DNA from: Ypsolopha sequella
Taxonomy: Eukaryota; Arthropoda; Insecta; Lepidoptera; Ypsolophidae
Direction of reading: 5' to 3'
Length of the DNA: 64,000 nucleotides
NCBI GenBank assembly: GCA_934047225.1
Contig: OW203986.1
Location: 23,501,221-23,565,220, forward strand
The position numbers and the translations under genes were made by a program. Shown here piece after piece: positions 45,601-56,046 of the stretch. The notes under the pieces were generated by a model. The model did not search any database, was not told the origin of the DNA, and saw only the letters and a list, made by a program, of their open reading frames with translations. Position 1 is the stretch's first letter; every line of letters starts with the position of its first letter.

Positions 45601-46882
45601 GCCGAATGTGTGTTTATTGTTTTAGATAAAATCAAAAAATTAATACGAGTCAAACATCGAAAATGTAATCCATATTAATAATAACCAAAAATAATGTTTT
45701 AAAACGTCCACAGTCTTGCCAAAATCATGTTTCCCCTGAAACCAGTTTTCAATTATGCGCCTGCGACGAAATCGGCACGTTTACATTGTCCTCGCAAGTT
45801 TCATGAAGCCAAATTATAGCAAAATGAAACAGCATGACATTTGGCCACGCCCACAACCGAGTTGGTCGCGTCATGATATCTCTGTTCTTAAAAGGCCTGC
45901 CACACGACCCGATTCGGATGGCAATTTACTCGAATTGTCTACTAAATTGGGTGTTGTAGTAGGCAGTTGTCAATCTGGCTAAAGTTCTTTTCATGAAAGA
46001 AGTCCTTTGTCAAAGTACGTAATGTCAATGAATAAATACGAAAGTGCTTTAATCCGCGGGATTTCATTAATGAAATAGTTATTTGTGCAATAAGAGAGCA
46101 TTCTTAGTTTTTGTCGCGAGTGATTCCAAGTATTTCCAAGCTTGAATCCTGAGTGTCGTAAGGGATTCAAAGGCAAAAGAAACAAATCACTTTGCTCTCG
46201 TGTGACACGTACAACTTTTCACCTCACTAGCGAGAAAATACAAGATTTAAGAAACGATATTTTCGAACGAATTAACTGACACGTATTATAGGTATATGAT
46301 ATATATGGTCGCCATTGATTGAAGTGACATATACAACTTTTCACCTCACTAGCGAGAAAATTCAAGATTTTAGAAACGATATTTTCGAACGAAAGAGACG
46401 GCATAAGAAGTATCCACTTAAATAATTAACGATTGTATCTCCGACACGACCGGCCTCTGAGTTTGAAAAAAAAAAGATATCTGGCTCGAAAGACCAACTA
46501 TGCACTGTTCTTCCAGGTGCTATGCGGGTACAACGTGCTCTGGGTGCCGACTTCCGGTGACAGAATACCAGTTGGCGCCATCGTCGGAGGCAACTCTGAA
46601 GACCGAGAAGAAAGACTGTATATCGGACGCGCCCAACACAAGGGCCATCTCATACCAGGCAAAGTGCAGCCTTCACACAAGGTTTGCTACATACCCTTCG
46701 AGGATAGAGAAATTAAGAAGAAGAACTATGAGATCCTGGTGAATCCTAGCAGCAATCTGCACAAGCAGTGTGTCCACAGGTTCATGATTCCAGAAGTACA
46801 CGTGGAGAGTGCAGACGATTCCGACCGGGATGAGGATAACCAGTCTGACTTTAGTGACCATATTATTGAACAAGGATTTTGA
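39655..46882 (+). CDS. Gene B: FA domain plus two DM9 repeats protein, 335 aa
   Basis: Exons 39655-39670, 39824-39957, 41071-41326, 45137-45372 and 46517-46882. Phases 1,0,1,0, all GT-AG. Exon 1 codes MGDEI. Residues 6-135 form the Methyltransf_FA domain (MFYKITSSALVVEIKA, then FWVTWYGDSIRFG, ending PVNWRFE). Residues 137-214 are DM9 repeat 1 (VEWIASDNQLPDGALIGGY, IIRAGHRGSITPGKFVPS). Residues 215-335 are DM9 repeat 2 (VLCGYNVLWVPTSGDRIPVG, YIGRAQHKGHLIPGKVQPSH) plus a tail rich in Asp, Glu and Ser. No signal peptide is visible. Exon 3 has exactly the same length (256 nt) as in gene A, and the two proteins share TWYGDSIR.G..G...PLL, so A and B are close sisters. The frame is intact. Function is inferred as ligand or carbohydrate recognition; no catalytic motif is seen. 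A candidate AATAAA is at 48028. Confidence 0.9.
39994..40390. repeat. 198-bp tandem duplication in intron 2 of gene B
   Basis: Two units starting GGCCAACTTTAAGAYATGTC at 39994 and 40192, about 93-95% identical by eye, with a small duplication (CTGGTGCA) at the end of the second. Confidence 0.9.
41885..42445 (+). repeat. 500-bp repeated block, copy 1 (intron 3 of gene B)
   Basis: CGTCATCACGCGCAAACYTC through CATGATRTC aligns along its length with 45390-45903. This copy is interrupted by MITE family 3 at about 42275-42405, which is absent from the other copy. Confidence 0.8.
42275..42405 (+). mobile_element. MITE family 3, copy 2, nested insertion
   Basis: TTCATAAATTAAC...TAATTTATGAACGCGGCCC. 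The empty site is preserved at about 45860 in the second copy of the surrounding block. The flanks suggest a short duplication (CTGA). Confidence 0.8.
42475..43650. mobile_element. 1.18-kb non-autonomous DNA transposon with TIRs
   Basis: The left end ATAGTTAGGGAGCTGGCGAG and the right end CTCGCCAGCTCCCTAACTAT are perfect complements and continue imperfectly for about 35 bp. The interior has no transposase. It holds repeated words in both halves (GTTTCAAAAATGT, AAAAGTGTGCTATA.TATGCG, TCTGCCT). It lies in intron 3 of gene B. Confidence 0.85.
44001..44239. mobile_element. Fold-back MITE with arms of about 85 bp
   Basis: TACAGGGTGTAATCGTTAAG through ATATCGAAAGTAC pairs almost perfectly with GTACTTTCGATATC... 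TTACACCGTGTA. It lies in intron 3 of gene B. Confidence 0.9.
44238..44678. mobile_element. Second fold-back MITE, abutting the first
   Basis: TATACAGGATGCTTGGA ... and its complement CCAAGCATCCTGTATA; the arms share ATTCGACCTATTC.TTGAAAGGAG and CCCTATCAACTAGGGGTCG. It begins where the preceding MITE ends. Confidence 0.88.
44871..45033. mobile_element. Fold-back MITE just upstream of exon 4 of gene B
   Basis: TTGGTACCGATTCGG ... AAGCGTTCTGTCC on the left pairs with GGACGCTTAAAATAAG ... CCGAATCGATACCA on the right. It ends about 100 bp from the exon 4 acceptor. Confidence 0.75.
45390..45903 (+). repeat. 500-bp repeated block, copy 2 (intron 4 of gene B)
   Basis: Uninterrupted copy of the block at 41885-42445. 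It starts only 17 bp after the exon 4 donor of gene B. Confidence 0.8.
46211..46400. repeat. Direct repeat of about 60 bp
   Basis: ACAACTTTTCACCTCACTAG ... CGATATTTTCGAACGAA occurs at 46211 and 46332, nearly identical, in intron 4 of gene B. Confidence 0.75.
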
Positions 46883-48640
46883 ATGATACGATGTACTGAT
46901 TTTTACAAGTATTATCCTTCCTACTACGTCCGGACTGTATTCTCAAACATGTCAATGTAAGTTTCAAGCCATACACATATTTTGGCGAACGAGTCCTTTG
47001 GGAGAAGGTAGTAATGGTACTTTTAATTCACGAAAGCGAAGACAGCGGCGCGGCGGGTCAGGCTAGTTTCTAATATTGCTTTACTTACGCCGCGTTCCGA
47101 GTCACGACATAATCGATTATACGGCGTCTATAGTCATTCCGAGTCACTGTGAGCCCGATAACGATAGCCCTACAATGATCGCTTTGACTTCATAGATTTA
47201 ACGACATGTTGTGCTATCATCGCCCATACTTCAGAGCGTTTTATCTAAAGTGACAGCCGGCTGGCGGCAATTTCAAAAATAGGTTATTCGGAGCATAAAG
47301 TTCATTATTAAAACATGATTTAAAGATGTATTTAGAAGAAATCACTTCTTGGACCTAGTAAAGTAGAATATATTAATACGTATAGTAAAATGTATTCAAG
47401 TAAACAATTTCTACAAATTGTGTCACTTTCAAGTGTCAACGTCCATGTCGCGTTCAAGAGTTCAGAATGGAACATAAGTCAAAGCAGTGATGGACGCCAT
47501 TTTTCATTCGTATGGGCGACGACCTGATAGGCGTGAGAAGTTTGATGGTAGTTTTATCACTATTAGCGCCATGCGAAACGCGCTGTTATACTTTGCTGAA
47601 GTGTGTGTGCGCGTAATTGCGTACTACTACAACCAAGCTTGATCCGCTGCGACGTCGTGAGATAAAATAACTTAGGCTTACCATGCGATAAGCCATATAC
47701 GACCACACAATAGCAACTGCGTAAAATATTTTGTATTAGAAATTCTGGTTCCTTTCGTAAACCGCTAGGGGCGCTGTACAATTTCTCACAAATTTTTTTA
47801 ACGAAGTCGCTAGCGAGTACTGAGGCCTAAACTCATGGTAGGTCTAGTTGTATTCTGGTGAGCGTATCCGTTGAAAGAAGGTTTACATAGGTTTTATAAA
47901 CCTTGGCGTAAGTCGAAATTTAAATGTTATGTTTTGTAATTTTATTTCAGATAAATATAATTGTATATTATTTAACAAAACGCCGTGTAATTGTTTCTGT
48001 CAGTCCAAATCCTATGATAAAACATACAATAAAAATTCCTAAGAGATGTGTCAGGATCGTAGCCGATGGGAATCTATAGCCACTGCGTACCCCTCCGAGA
48101 GACAGGCGTGATTATATGTATATATGTAAAATAAAAAGCACACTTCACATTAAAAATAATTTATGTAGTAAATATAAAATATAGCAACACTGATTTCGTA
48201 ATACATAATATGACTAATATTATGCAATGCTATATAAAAGAACATACAGTGCACATGCATACCGACATATGGTCATACGCCCTAAGTTTTCGAATAGTCT
48301 TTCAATAAATAATTGCGTTTCTTAAGCTCTATACAAAGTCACATTATAAAGGCGTGTTGCAACGACCCCAATTCCGCCACTGAACCAAACTGAAATATAT
48401 ACTAGTCGTGTTAAAAGACCTTGGGAATAGAAATGGTGACCGTTCTATCCACTTTTTGCTTGCACACTATCTCCATCTATATTCGCAAATGGAAATACAG
48501 ATGGCATTAAAAAATATAGCAGTTAATATGTATATTCTCGGATCAAATCCCATACTGTGACGTCAATAAGTCAGGTGTGCGATTGGTCTATGGTGAGAGT
48601 AGAGCAAGAGTGGGCAGCTATTTCTTTTCTATTTCCAAGG
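46883..48640. other. 3' flank between genes B and C, no further gene seen
   Basis: Includes the likely 3' UTR of gene B (AATAAA at 48028-48033). Otherwise it is AT-rich sequence with short ORFs lacking any domain (for example 47563-47781). Genes B and C converge here. Confidence 0.55.
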
Positions 48641-48646
48641 TTTATT
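48641..48646 (-). promoter_or_regulatory. Poly(A) signal, DM9-type end of gene C
   Basis: AATAAA on the minus strand about 90 bp after the stop at 48735. Confidence 0.5.
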
Positions 48647-48734
48647 GACTCTGGCAATACAAATAAACATTAACCGCTCAGCAGTGCAGTCCAGGGGCAA
48701 AATTAAGGTGTCATAAATCGAATTGCTTGATAAC

Positions 48735-51700
48735 TTAAGGAATGAGAACTTCGTAGTCGGGGAAGCCAAGTTCCTGGCCGCCGAACGAGATGTAGCACAC
48801 CCCGTGAGACTGCTGCACCTTGCCAGTTGTGATGGACCCCTCGTGGCGGACCCTGCCCACGAACAGAGGCTCTCCGTCCTCCGACTCTCCTCCGGGGAAG
48901 GCGCCTGGTGGAATGTTGGAGCCGCTGACTGGCACCCAGTTGTTGGGGCCGCCGACCAGGATCTGTTGCAAAAAGAAGGATTAATATATCTTCGAGTTCC
49001 AAATGTCAACTGAAAGGTTAACTGTTTCTTAGTGTAACATAGTGGAAACATTTTGGTGCTTTCATAGTACGGTGAGGGCTTATCTTTATTTTTGAAAATT
49101 TTGTTGCCAACGCCATCTACGCAGTGAGCGGCAGCGAAGCAAACATCAGGTTATCCCTAAGCTCCGTCATGCATGAGGTAGCACCATCGAGCGCTAACTA
49201 AGGCGATGACTACTGCTGGTGACCTTGGTACGTGACCTTTCTCCTACTGGCTGGTGACCTCTCACATACGACTCGTCCCGCACTGATCTCTCTTTTGTTC
49301 GAGGGTTAAATCAAGCGGCGAACTCGCTCAAATATACCCAAATAAATAATTACAAAGAAACATTCTTCAAAAATATTCAAAAGATCTATTTTTGTTATCA
49401 TATCTTAATTTTGACTAAGATACATAATTAATTAGTTAAATTGGAACTCTGTTTTATTTTGGTATTTATTTTAAAAATCAATCCAGATATTCTATTGTTT
49501 GTTTTTCTGGTTTTTTTTTTACTAACGTGACATCGGAATTAAGGCTGGCCTTATCGCGGCTTTTCAAGGTCACCAGCAGTAGTCGTCGCCTTAATTGATC
49601 GACCAGCTAGTCTAGCATAGCAGACCATATCAAGCTCGATAACGCGTGATACAGTGCTCTCTCTCTCTCCATTGATCTACCTTGAGAGGGATAGACGTTG
49701 TATCGAGTAGTTAAAGTTCGATATGGTCTGCTATACTAGACTTCCTGATCCCCGTTCATTAATTAACACTTTCGTCAGGTTCCAACACTGACAGCAGGAT
49801 AGCGTGTACAATTTTCAACGCGTGCGATAGAGATGGCAATAGAACCCGTGTCGCGACCCCTAGTTTATGAACGCGCCCCTGAAGTTGGCTAGAGCTAAAA
49901 TATACGGAAAGAAAACGTGTGGTAATGTCCCACGATCTTTACAATCTGACTTGGTTTAATTATTACGGGGCGGCAGGGTTTCTTACGACACAACAGGATA
50001 TCACGAAAATACATCTCGTTGGCGTAGCGGTACATTTTGTCTTCAATCTGCGTGCTTGGGAAGGCACGTTAAGCTGTGAGTACCATTTGTGCCCAAAGTA
50101 CGGCGATAGGGCTCACCACCCACCACGCTGGGACTTAATAGTCGTCGGTGAAACGTGAGTCTACGAGTGTGGACTGTGACTTGCATTTCAAAGTCCACAC
50201 TCTGAAACACCATTGACACCCTCGGGGAGTCATAATGTCGTACTCGTTACAACTTATTTTCAAGTAATGGTTGAAATCCAAGTAAAGGTAAGTACGTGTT
50301 TGTAGGTAGATGCTTTTTATCGCCATTCGCGTGCAAAATTATGCAATGATGTCACACCATAGCACCGAAGGCGATAATTTGCTTTATCTATGTAATATGC
50401 TTTATTACTGTTACTAACTTGTTTGTGCAGTTAGATCTGTTGAAACTACGTATAAAACGGCTAATATATGCTAAATAATAAATACAATCAGAGGGGCCTG
50501 TAGCAGCTAGCGTGCGGTCGTGTGAATACTCAACGTATGAAACAAATATGTATCTTAGATACATTCTTTTTGCAGATTTTTTTGCGGTTCAAAACGCGGT
50601 ACGTTATATTTCGTACGATCAAAAAAAAAAAAACAATTTTTCATGTTTTTTTCGCTTTATATAAAATTTACATTACCAAATCGTAGGAAAACTACGGGAA
50701 ATCAAGGAAATTTAGTATTTCGGTATAGAGAAATTTCGGTTGTTTTGAAAAATGTTTCGGTTGTCGTAACAGCCACGGCTTAGAGCGCGCTATTTTAAGG
50801 GGAACGAAAATACAAACAGAAATAAAATGTCAGCTTTCGGATGATTTTGTTGCAATAATTAGGTTACGTATAGCCATAAAAAAAATACATGTTTTTGGTT
50901 GAACTTTAAGGTATTCATTTTCCACAAACCACGTTAATCGATTCATATTTGTACTGTCAATGAATTTTTTTGTAACCCTCTATTGCACACTTCTTATCGA
51001 TTTTGTTTCAGGTATCGCTTTCGCGATTTTGTTGGTTTTTTTTTAATAAAATTAGTGTGAATGATATCTATTCATTTTCCAAATACCACGTTATTCGGGT
51101 AAAAAAAAGTACCCCCTTTTTCCAAAAATACGTAAATCCACTGATGCAGTCAGCGGCAGCAAGATATTGTCAGTCTACGCCTAGCGTTGGCGCCCGTAAG
51201 ACGTGGAACCTGTGCCCTTTTTTGCAAGCTATAAATATCTCCCAAAACTACTTCAAAACACATTGAAATTTATTTTATAAAGTAATATTTCGAGGAGCAT
51301 CATATTCCTGCCGTTAAAAACTCAACAAAATATGCGTATGAGTGATTTAGCTACATCGTGCCATAGTCATAACAACAAAACTGAATGAATTTGGAATGAA
51401 TTCATACTTTTATGCGGGAAAATAATATATGTTACTCTAAAAGAATAATTTTGTGATCGTTATTGAAACCCAAATTAATTTACTTATAGATACTTACTGA
51501 GATCTGTAACAAAGGCCAATGACCATTTCGTGAAATTACCCTCTAGTATTGGCTCACTATTTCAGGTCCAATAAGTGAAGTTTTTTGCAAATGATATAGG
51601 TACACTTACTTGGGATAAATCGCCAAGCATTTAAAATATAGAAATTTATTTTGAAATATTTACAGTGCAAGGCAAAATTATTAGATCGTAGATAATCCTG

Positions 51701-54700
51701 TCGGTACATGTTCAGGTTCTGTTACGCAAAATGAAAACAATGAAACTCTTTTAGGATTAATTTGTTATCCCTATGTTTGTCTGTCTGTCCGTTTGTCTAG
51801 ACAATTTTTTCTGGGTAAAATTAATAAATACCAATATTAACGGCCCTCTATAGAGCTGTAAAAACATACTTTTGACGTTTTTATTTATATTACGTTTTAG
51901 GTTTTTACGTTTTTTTTTACGTTTTTCATACAAATTTTCTCATTATGAAAATGTAGGGATGAACACTTGAGATAATATTTTGCATTTAAAAGTCAACACA
52001 GAAAGGAATTGTTGAACAAATAATGTAAAAAATATGAAAACCATGTTGTTCTATTCTAAAGGGATTAATTATCTACTGTTCAGTGTGGCGATAGCTTTGT
52101 TTATTTTTTTCCTTGAATTATTTTTTACTAAGATAAAAAATAGTTTAATACAAGGTTTTCCTTAAGAGGTCCCTTTACCCCTGTATTTTTCTTAAAATTC
52201 ATACAATAGGTATAAACCGAATGTGAAGTCTACAGCTTATTTTCTTCATATCTTTTTTCATGAGTATATTCTAGTGACCTCTAACTATGTCTCTATACAG
52301 CCCAAAAAGCAAAATTTGATAAAACACAATCATAATAGCTGTCAGGATATCGTCAATATTGCCTCGTTTTTACGCAAAGTTTAACAAGTTTGTATATTTT
52401 TATCTATACTGGAAATAAAAAAGAGAGAAATACAGCAGGCGTCGTTCATGTTAAGATGATAAAGTTTACACACTTTGCTAAGTATAAACAATTACCGTTT
52501 CATGGAAAACTGTTTTGACCTGAAACCATTTCACAAATTCAATTAACTTATTTTGAATATCTTGTCATCTTGCACTTCTTGATGAGAAATACAATTTCAA
52601 TAAGTAAAAATACAACTTTTAGTTAAGAAAACTTATAGTTAAAAGTCTGCTGTATGCATTAACATATTTTTAATTATATTACAATAGTAATAAAATAATT
52701 GGCTTATCCGTCGTCGTGATACCAGCCGTAAATTTCTTAAATAATCTGATATCACGCTAATGGAAAACCCAATTATTTTGAAGATACCATAATATCATTA
52801 AAATATGTTTATGCATATAGCAAACTTTTAACAATAAATTGTCTTAGCTAAAAGTTGTACTTTACCGTTATAATTATTTCTTAATATTTTGTTACAAATT
52901 CGGAGAAATAGCCCTTAAGGAAAACCTTGTATGAAAATATTTGTTATCTTAGTAAAAAACAAAAAAATAATAATAAACAAAGCTATTGCCACATTGAACA
53001 AACAGTAGATTATTAATCCCTTTAGAATAGAACGATATGGTTTTTATATGTTTTACATTATTTGTTCTACAGTTCTTTTCTGTGCTTTCTTTCAAATGCA
53101 AAATATTATGTCAAGTGTTGATCTCTATATTTTTATAAGGAGAATATTTGTGTGAAAAAGTTAAATTAAAGGCCATAAAAACGTTATAATATGTATGTTT
53201 TACAGGGCGTAAATATTGGCATTTATTGATTTTACCCAGAAAAATTGCCTAGACAAACGGACAAACAGACAAACATAGGGACAACAAATTAATCCTAAAA
53301 GAGTTTTGTTTTTTCATTTTGCGTAAAGGGACCTGAATATTTCAAACTATGATACAAATAAATTTCTATATTTTAAACACTTGGCGATTTATCCCAAGGG
53401 TAAACAGGTGTCCCAAAGTCAACGCTTTCCCTTGAAAGGCTGGTAGGCCAGCTCATGACTGACCAGAATATCAAATTATGACCTCAGCAAAAAGTAGATA
53501 GTCTTCGAGTTGATGGTACTTTTATAAATTCGAATAGATTTTTGAGAGTCAAAGCTAACCAATTCTAAATTCTAAGAATAAAATTTTTGTTGCGCAACTC
53601 TGAATAGTCATGCTATTGATAAAGTCAAAAATAAACCTTGAAATGCTGTTACATCAGGAAGAAAAATAAAAACCCAATTTATGAGAAATTTTTTGTAATT
53701 ACGTTAGTTCGATACCACACCCTGAAAAAAAATGTCCTATGCTAGTTTTGCAAATTGTCTTAAATAACGGCTCATCAAATATTGTTTTTCAAATGATCTG
53801 GCAATTTCTGTGTATTACTTTTGAAAAAAAAGTTATTGCTATTTTACTACCAAAGGAGCTGCGTATTTTTTAAAATAATTAGAATTTAGAATGAAAGAGT
53901 GGCGGGCAGTAAAAATATTTGACGTTCATTAGAAATGCCATTTAACACGCGTTAGAGTGAGATAAATAGTGACGCTATTTAAAATGAGTTGGAATGAGAT
54001 AGTAACGCAGTTAAACGTGGTTGAATGAGAGAAGCATAATTGATATAGGCTACAGTGAGATAGATAGTGACGTGGTGCATTCCTTCTGAGAATATTTGTT
54101 AGTTTCCACTTTTTGTAATAACAACTTTAGTAAAATTTTTTGTAAAGAAATTTTTGGTCCAATTTATTTTCCCGCAAGTGTAAAACCAGCTCAACGGGCG
54201 AAAACTATTTAAAGAACGGGTAATGGTGACAATTAACCGTCACGATATTATTATGTATCTCTAAAGGAGTGTCTGAAATGTTCCGAGGGTCAACTGATAA
54301 ATCGAACACTCAAAAAACCACTTTTAGCCGACCATAATAAATTTACGTCCCGACGTGATAGCAAGTAGGATCAATGCCGTGTGACGATGATCGAAATACA
54401 CTAATAAATTAAGATAAAATAAAATACGTATTACTTTTGACCCTGCCTCGTCCACTCTATTCGTATTTTTGCTATGGTGACGCGAGCTTAGAGACCGGGA
54501 CGAATTTCCCCCCGCGCGCAAACGTAAGATAGAATAAGCCACGCCCGGAACTGGTTTTTGTTTTGGCTATGTCATACTCTTAAACTACAATAAAAGATCA
54601 TCAAGTTCAGTTCTATTTAATGCAAAATGAGGCGCTCAATGTCAGGGATAACGGGCCCCTAAGCAAAGCCTGACATGGTCAGTCTGGATGGATAAACCAT

Positions 54701-55494
54701 GAGTAGCATTTACGTCAGGGTCCCTCAGTGCCTCGAAATGCACGTTAAGCTGTTGTTCCGGGCTGATATCGAAAGATAATTGTCGTTAATTAAGCTGTAT
54801 CAGACGCCTGTATGGCGGCCTGAACATCTCCGATACCAGGGGGTCTTCCCTAAGGCTGCCGCGTTACTCGGTGGCGTTCGTAATGGGCTTCATTTTGACG
54901 TCTGAAACCCAGGGCTGCGTTCAGTTTGATCGTCGTGCGACGCTCGCCTAACATGCCATCCTTTTTGCACGCGTTGAATTTATGTGAGTATGTTATCCTG
55001 CTGTCAGATGCTGGCGTTAATAGGAGAGTAAATTACGATTACCCCTGGACTTACACGGTAAACCCGCAGGTTGGCCACTAACCACACAAGAAGAATAAAT
55101 TATTAGCACATTACCACCGCATCGTTTAGCTCTTTTTCCCCAGGGGAGTAATTACCCCCAGTTTAGGAACTGCTCCTGTCTAGATAATCGCAAGGTTTTA
55201 ATTAACTAGGTTAAATTACCTGATATTCAGGCTTGCCGTGCTCCTGGCCGCCCCACGGAATGTAGGCACACCCGTGTGAGGGCACCAGCTTGCCGGGGAT
55301 GAGGGCTCCCTCGTGCTGCGCTCTGGCCACGTACAGAGGTTCTCCCGAGCAGTCCTGCCCTCCCTGCACCGCGCCAGGCGGCACCTGCCCGCCGCTCGCA
55401 TCAGCCCACACGCCAGCTCCACCCGGGGCAGGGGTCACACCAGGGTAGCCAGGAGGACTCGCGAACATCGGGGCTGATGGGGCCACTTGTGGTA
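48735..55494 (-). CDS. Gene C, DM9 exons: two DM9 repeats (alternative 3' part)
   Basis: Exons 55220-55494 (phase-1 acceptor, 91 complete codons) and 48735-48962 (75 codons plus stop). The first starts with a Pro-rich linker (VAPSAPMFASPPGYPG) and one DM9 repeat (GVWADASGGQVPPGAVQGG, YVARAQHEGALIPGKLVPSH, YIPWGGQE). The second is a full DM9 repeat (NNWVPVSGSNIPPGAFPGG, FVGRVRHEGSITTGKVQQSH, YISFGGQE). No start codon lies close upstream in frame with a plausible context. The acceptor phase fits the donor of the first FA domain at 56636, exactly as in genes A and B. Joined that way the protein is 306 aa. Alternatively this is a separate gene with an unseen first exon. Confidence 0.85.
49197..49595. 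mobile_element. Inverted-repeat-bounded element, about 400 bp
   Basis: ACTAAGGCGATGACTACTGC TGGTGACCTT at the left and the matching complement AAGGTCACCAGCAGTAGTCG TCGCCTTAAT at the right. The interior is AT-rich. It lies in the long intron between the two DM9 exons of gene C. Confidence 0.7.
49609..49742. mobile_element. 134-bp MITE
   Basis: AGTCTAGCATAGCAGACCAT ... ATGGTCTGCTATACTAGACT, about 27-bp TIRs with one mismatch, continuing loosely into TCGATA. It starts 14 bp past the preceding element. Confidence 0.8.
49751..49880 (+). mobile_element. MITE family 3, copy 3
   Basis: About 88% identical by eye to 42275-42405, with TTCATTAATTAACACTTTCG ... TAGTTTATGAACGCG. Confidence 0.8.
50050..50215 (+). 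repeat. SINE-like body, copy 2
   Basis: GGCACGTTAAGCTG, CGGCGATAGGGCTCACCAC and CGTCGGTGAAACGTG recur from 16900-17060 and, for the first word, from 4705 and 54740. Confidence 0.55.
51609..53398. mobile_element. 1.8-kb fold-back element with arms of about 500 bp
   Basis: The left arm (51609-52166) and right arm (52914-53398) are near-complementary over their whole length: ACTTGGGATAAATCGCCAAG outermost, then TTTAGGATTAATTTGTT and the (GTCT)n/CCGTTTGTCTAGACAA word, AGGGATTAAT, and CAAGGTTTTCCTTAAG innermost. The 750-bp loop has no coding frame. Parts of the family recur at 7525-7567, 34850-35052 and 63105-63660. Confidence 0.85.
54650..55095. repeat. Dispersed repeat, copy 2 (5S-like word)
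   Basis: Counterpart of the repeat at 4600-4800 (ACATGGTCAGTCTGGATGG..., GATATCGAAAGATAAT, CCACTAACCACACAAGAAGAA). Compared with copy 1 it carries about 300 bp of extra sequence before its shared end, including a diverged MITE family 3 piece near 54950-55020 (GCACGCGTTGAA). Confidence 0.55.
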
Positions 55495-55930
55495 CTGGGA
55501 ATGAAACGTTCCATGAGGTTTTGGAGTTGGTTTTTAGGTTATAAGCTGTAAAGTCGCGTCTAAACAGACTCTGTACTAGCAAAATATTAATAATTTCTAG
55601 AAATTTAAAGCTAAAATAGCAGTGTTATAAAATGCATATCATTTTTACTATTGGTTACAATATTTTGTGGTCTATAATAAGATAAGTATGAGGAAAGCCA
55701 AACCTTTAATATTAATTGCATCGCAGTGAACGTGATGTGATTATAGAAAAAAAAATCGTGCAATACCTCTCCAAAATAAGTGCGTGCGAAAGGAAAAAGG
55801 AATGACAATAGAGAAGAAGCAAACACACAAAATGTACCCAACATACCAATAACTCAATTCATCCAGATGCAGGCCGTTTTGCTTTTTCCCAAATAGTTGC
55901 GATAAGTAACTAAACACGTAAAAATTTCCA

Positions 55931-55936
55931 TTTATT
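55931..55936 (-). promoter_or_regulatory. Poly(A) signal, FA-FA end of gene C
   Basis: AATAAA on the minus strand about 110 bp past the stop at 56047 and 440 bp before the DM9 exon acceptor. It would separate the two alternative 3' ends. Confidence 0.45.
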
Positions 55937-56046
55937 TTGTTAGTACATGTTCTAATTTATTTCTAGCAGCCAAATATTACGTAAAGATAGATAAATTTTG
56001 GAATGTATAATAATTATAAGCCAATAAACACAGTAGCATTCGGCAC

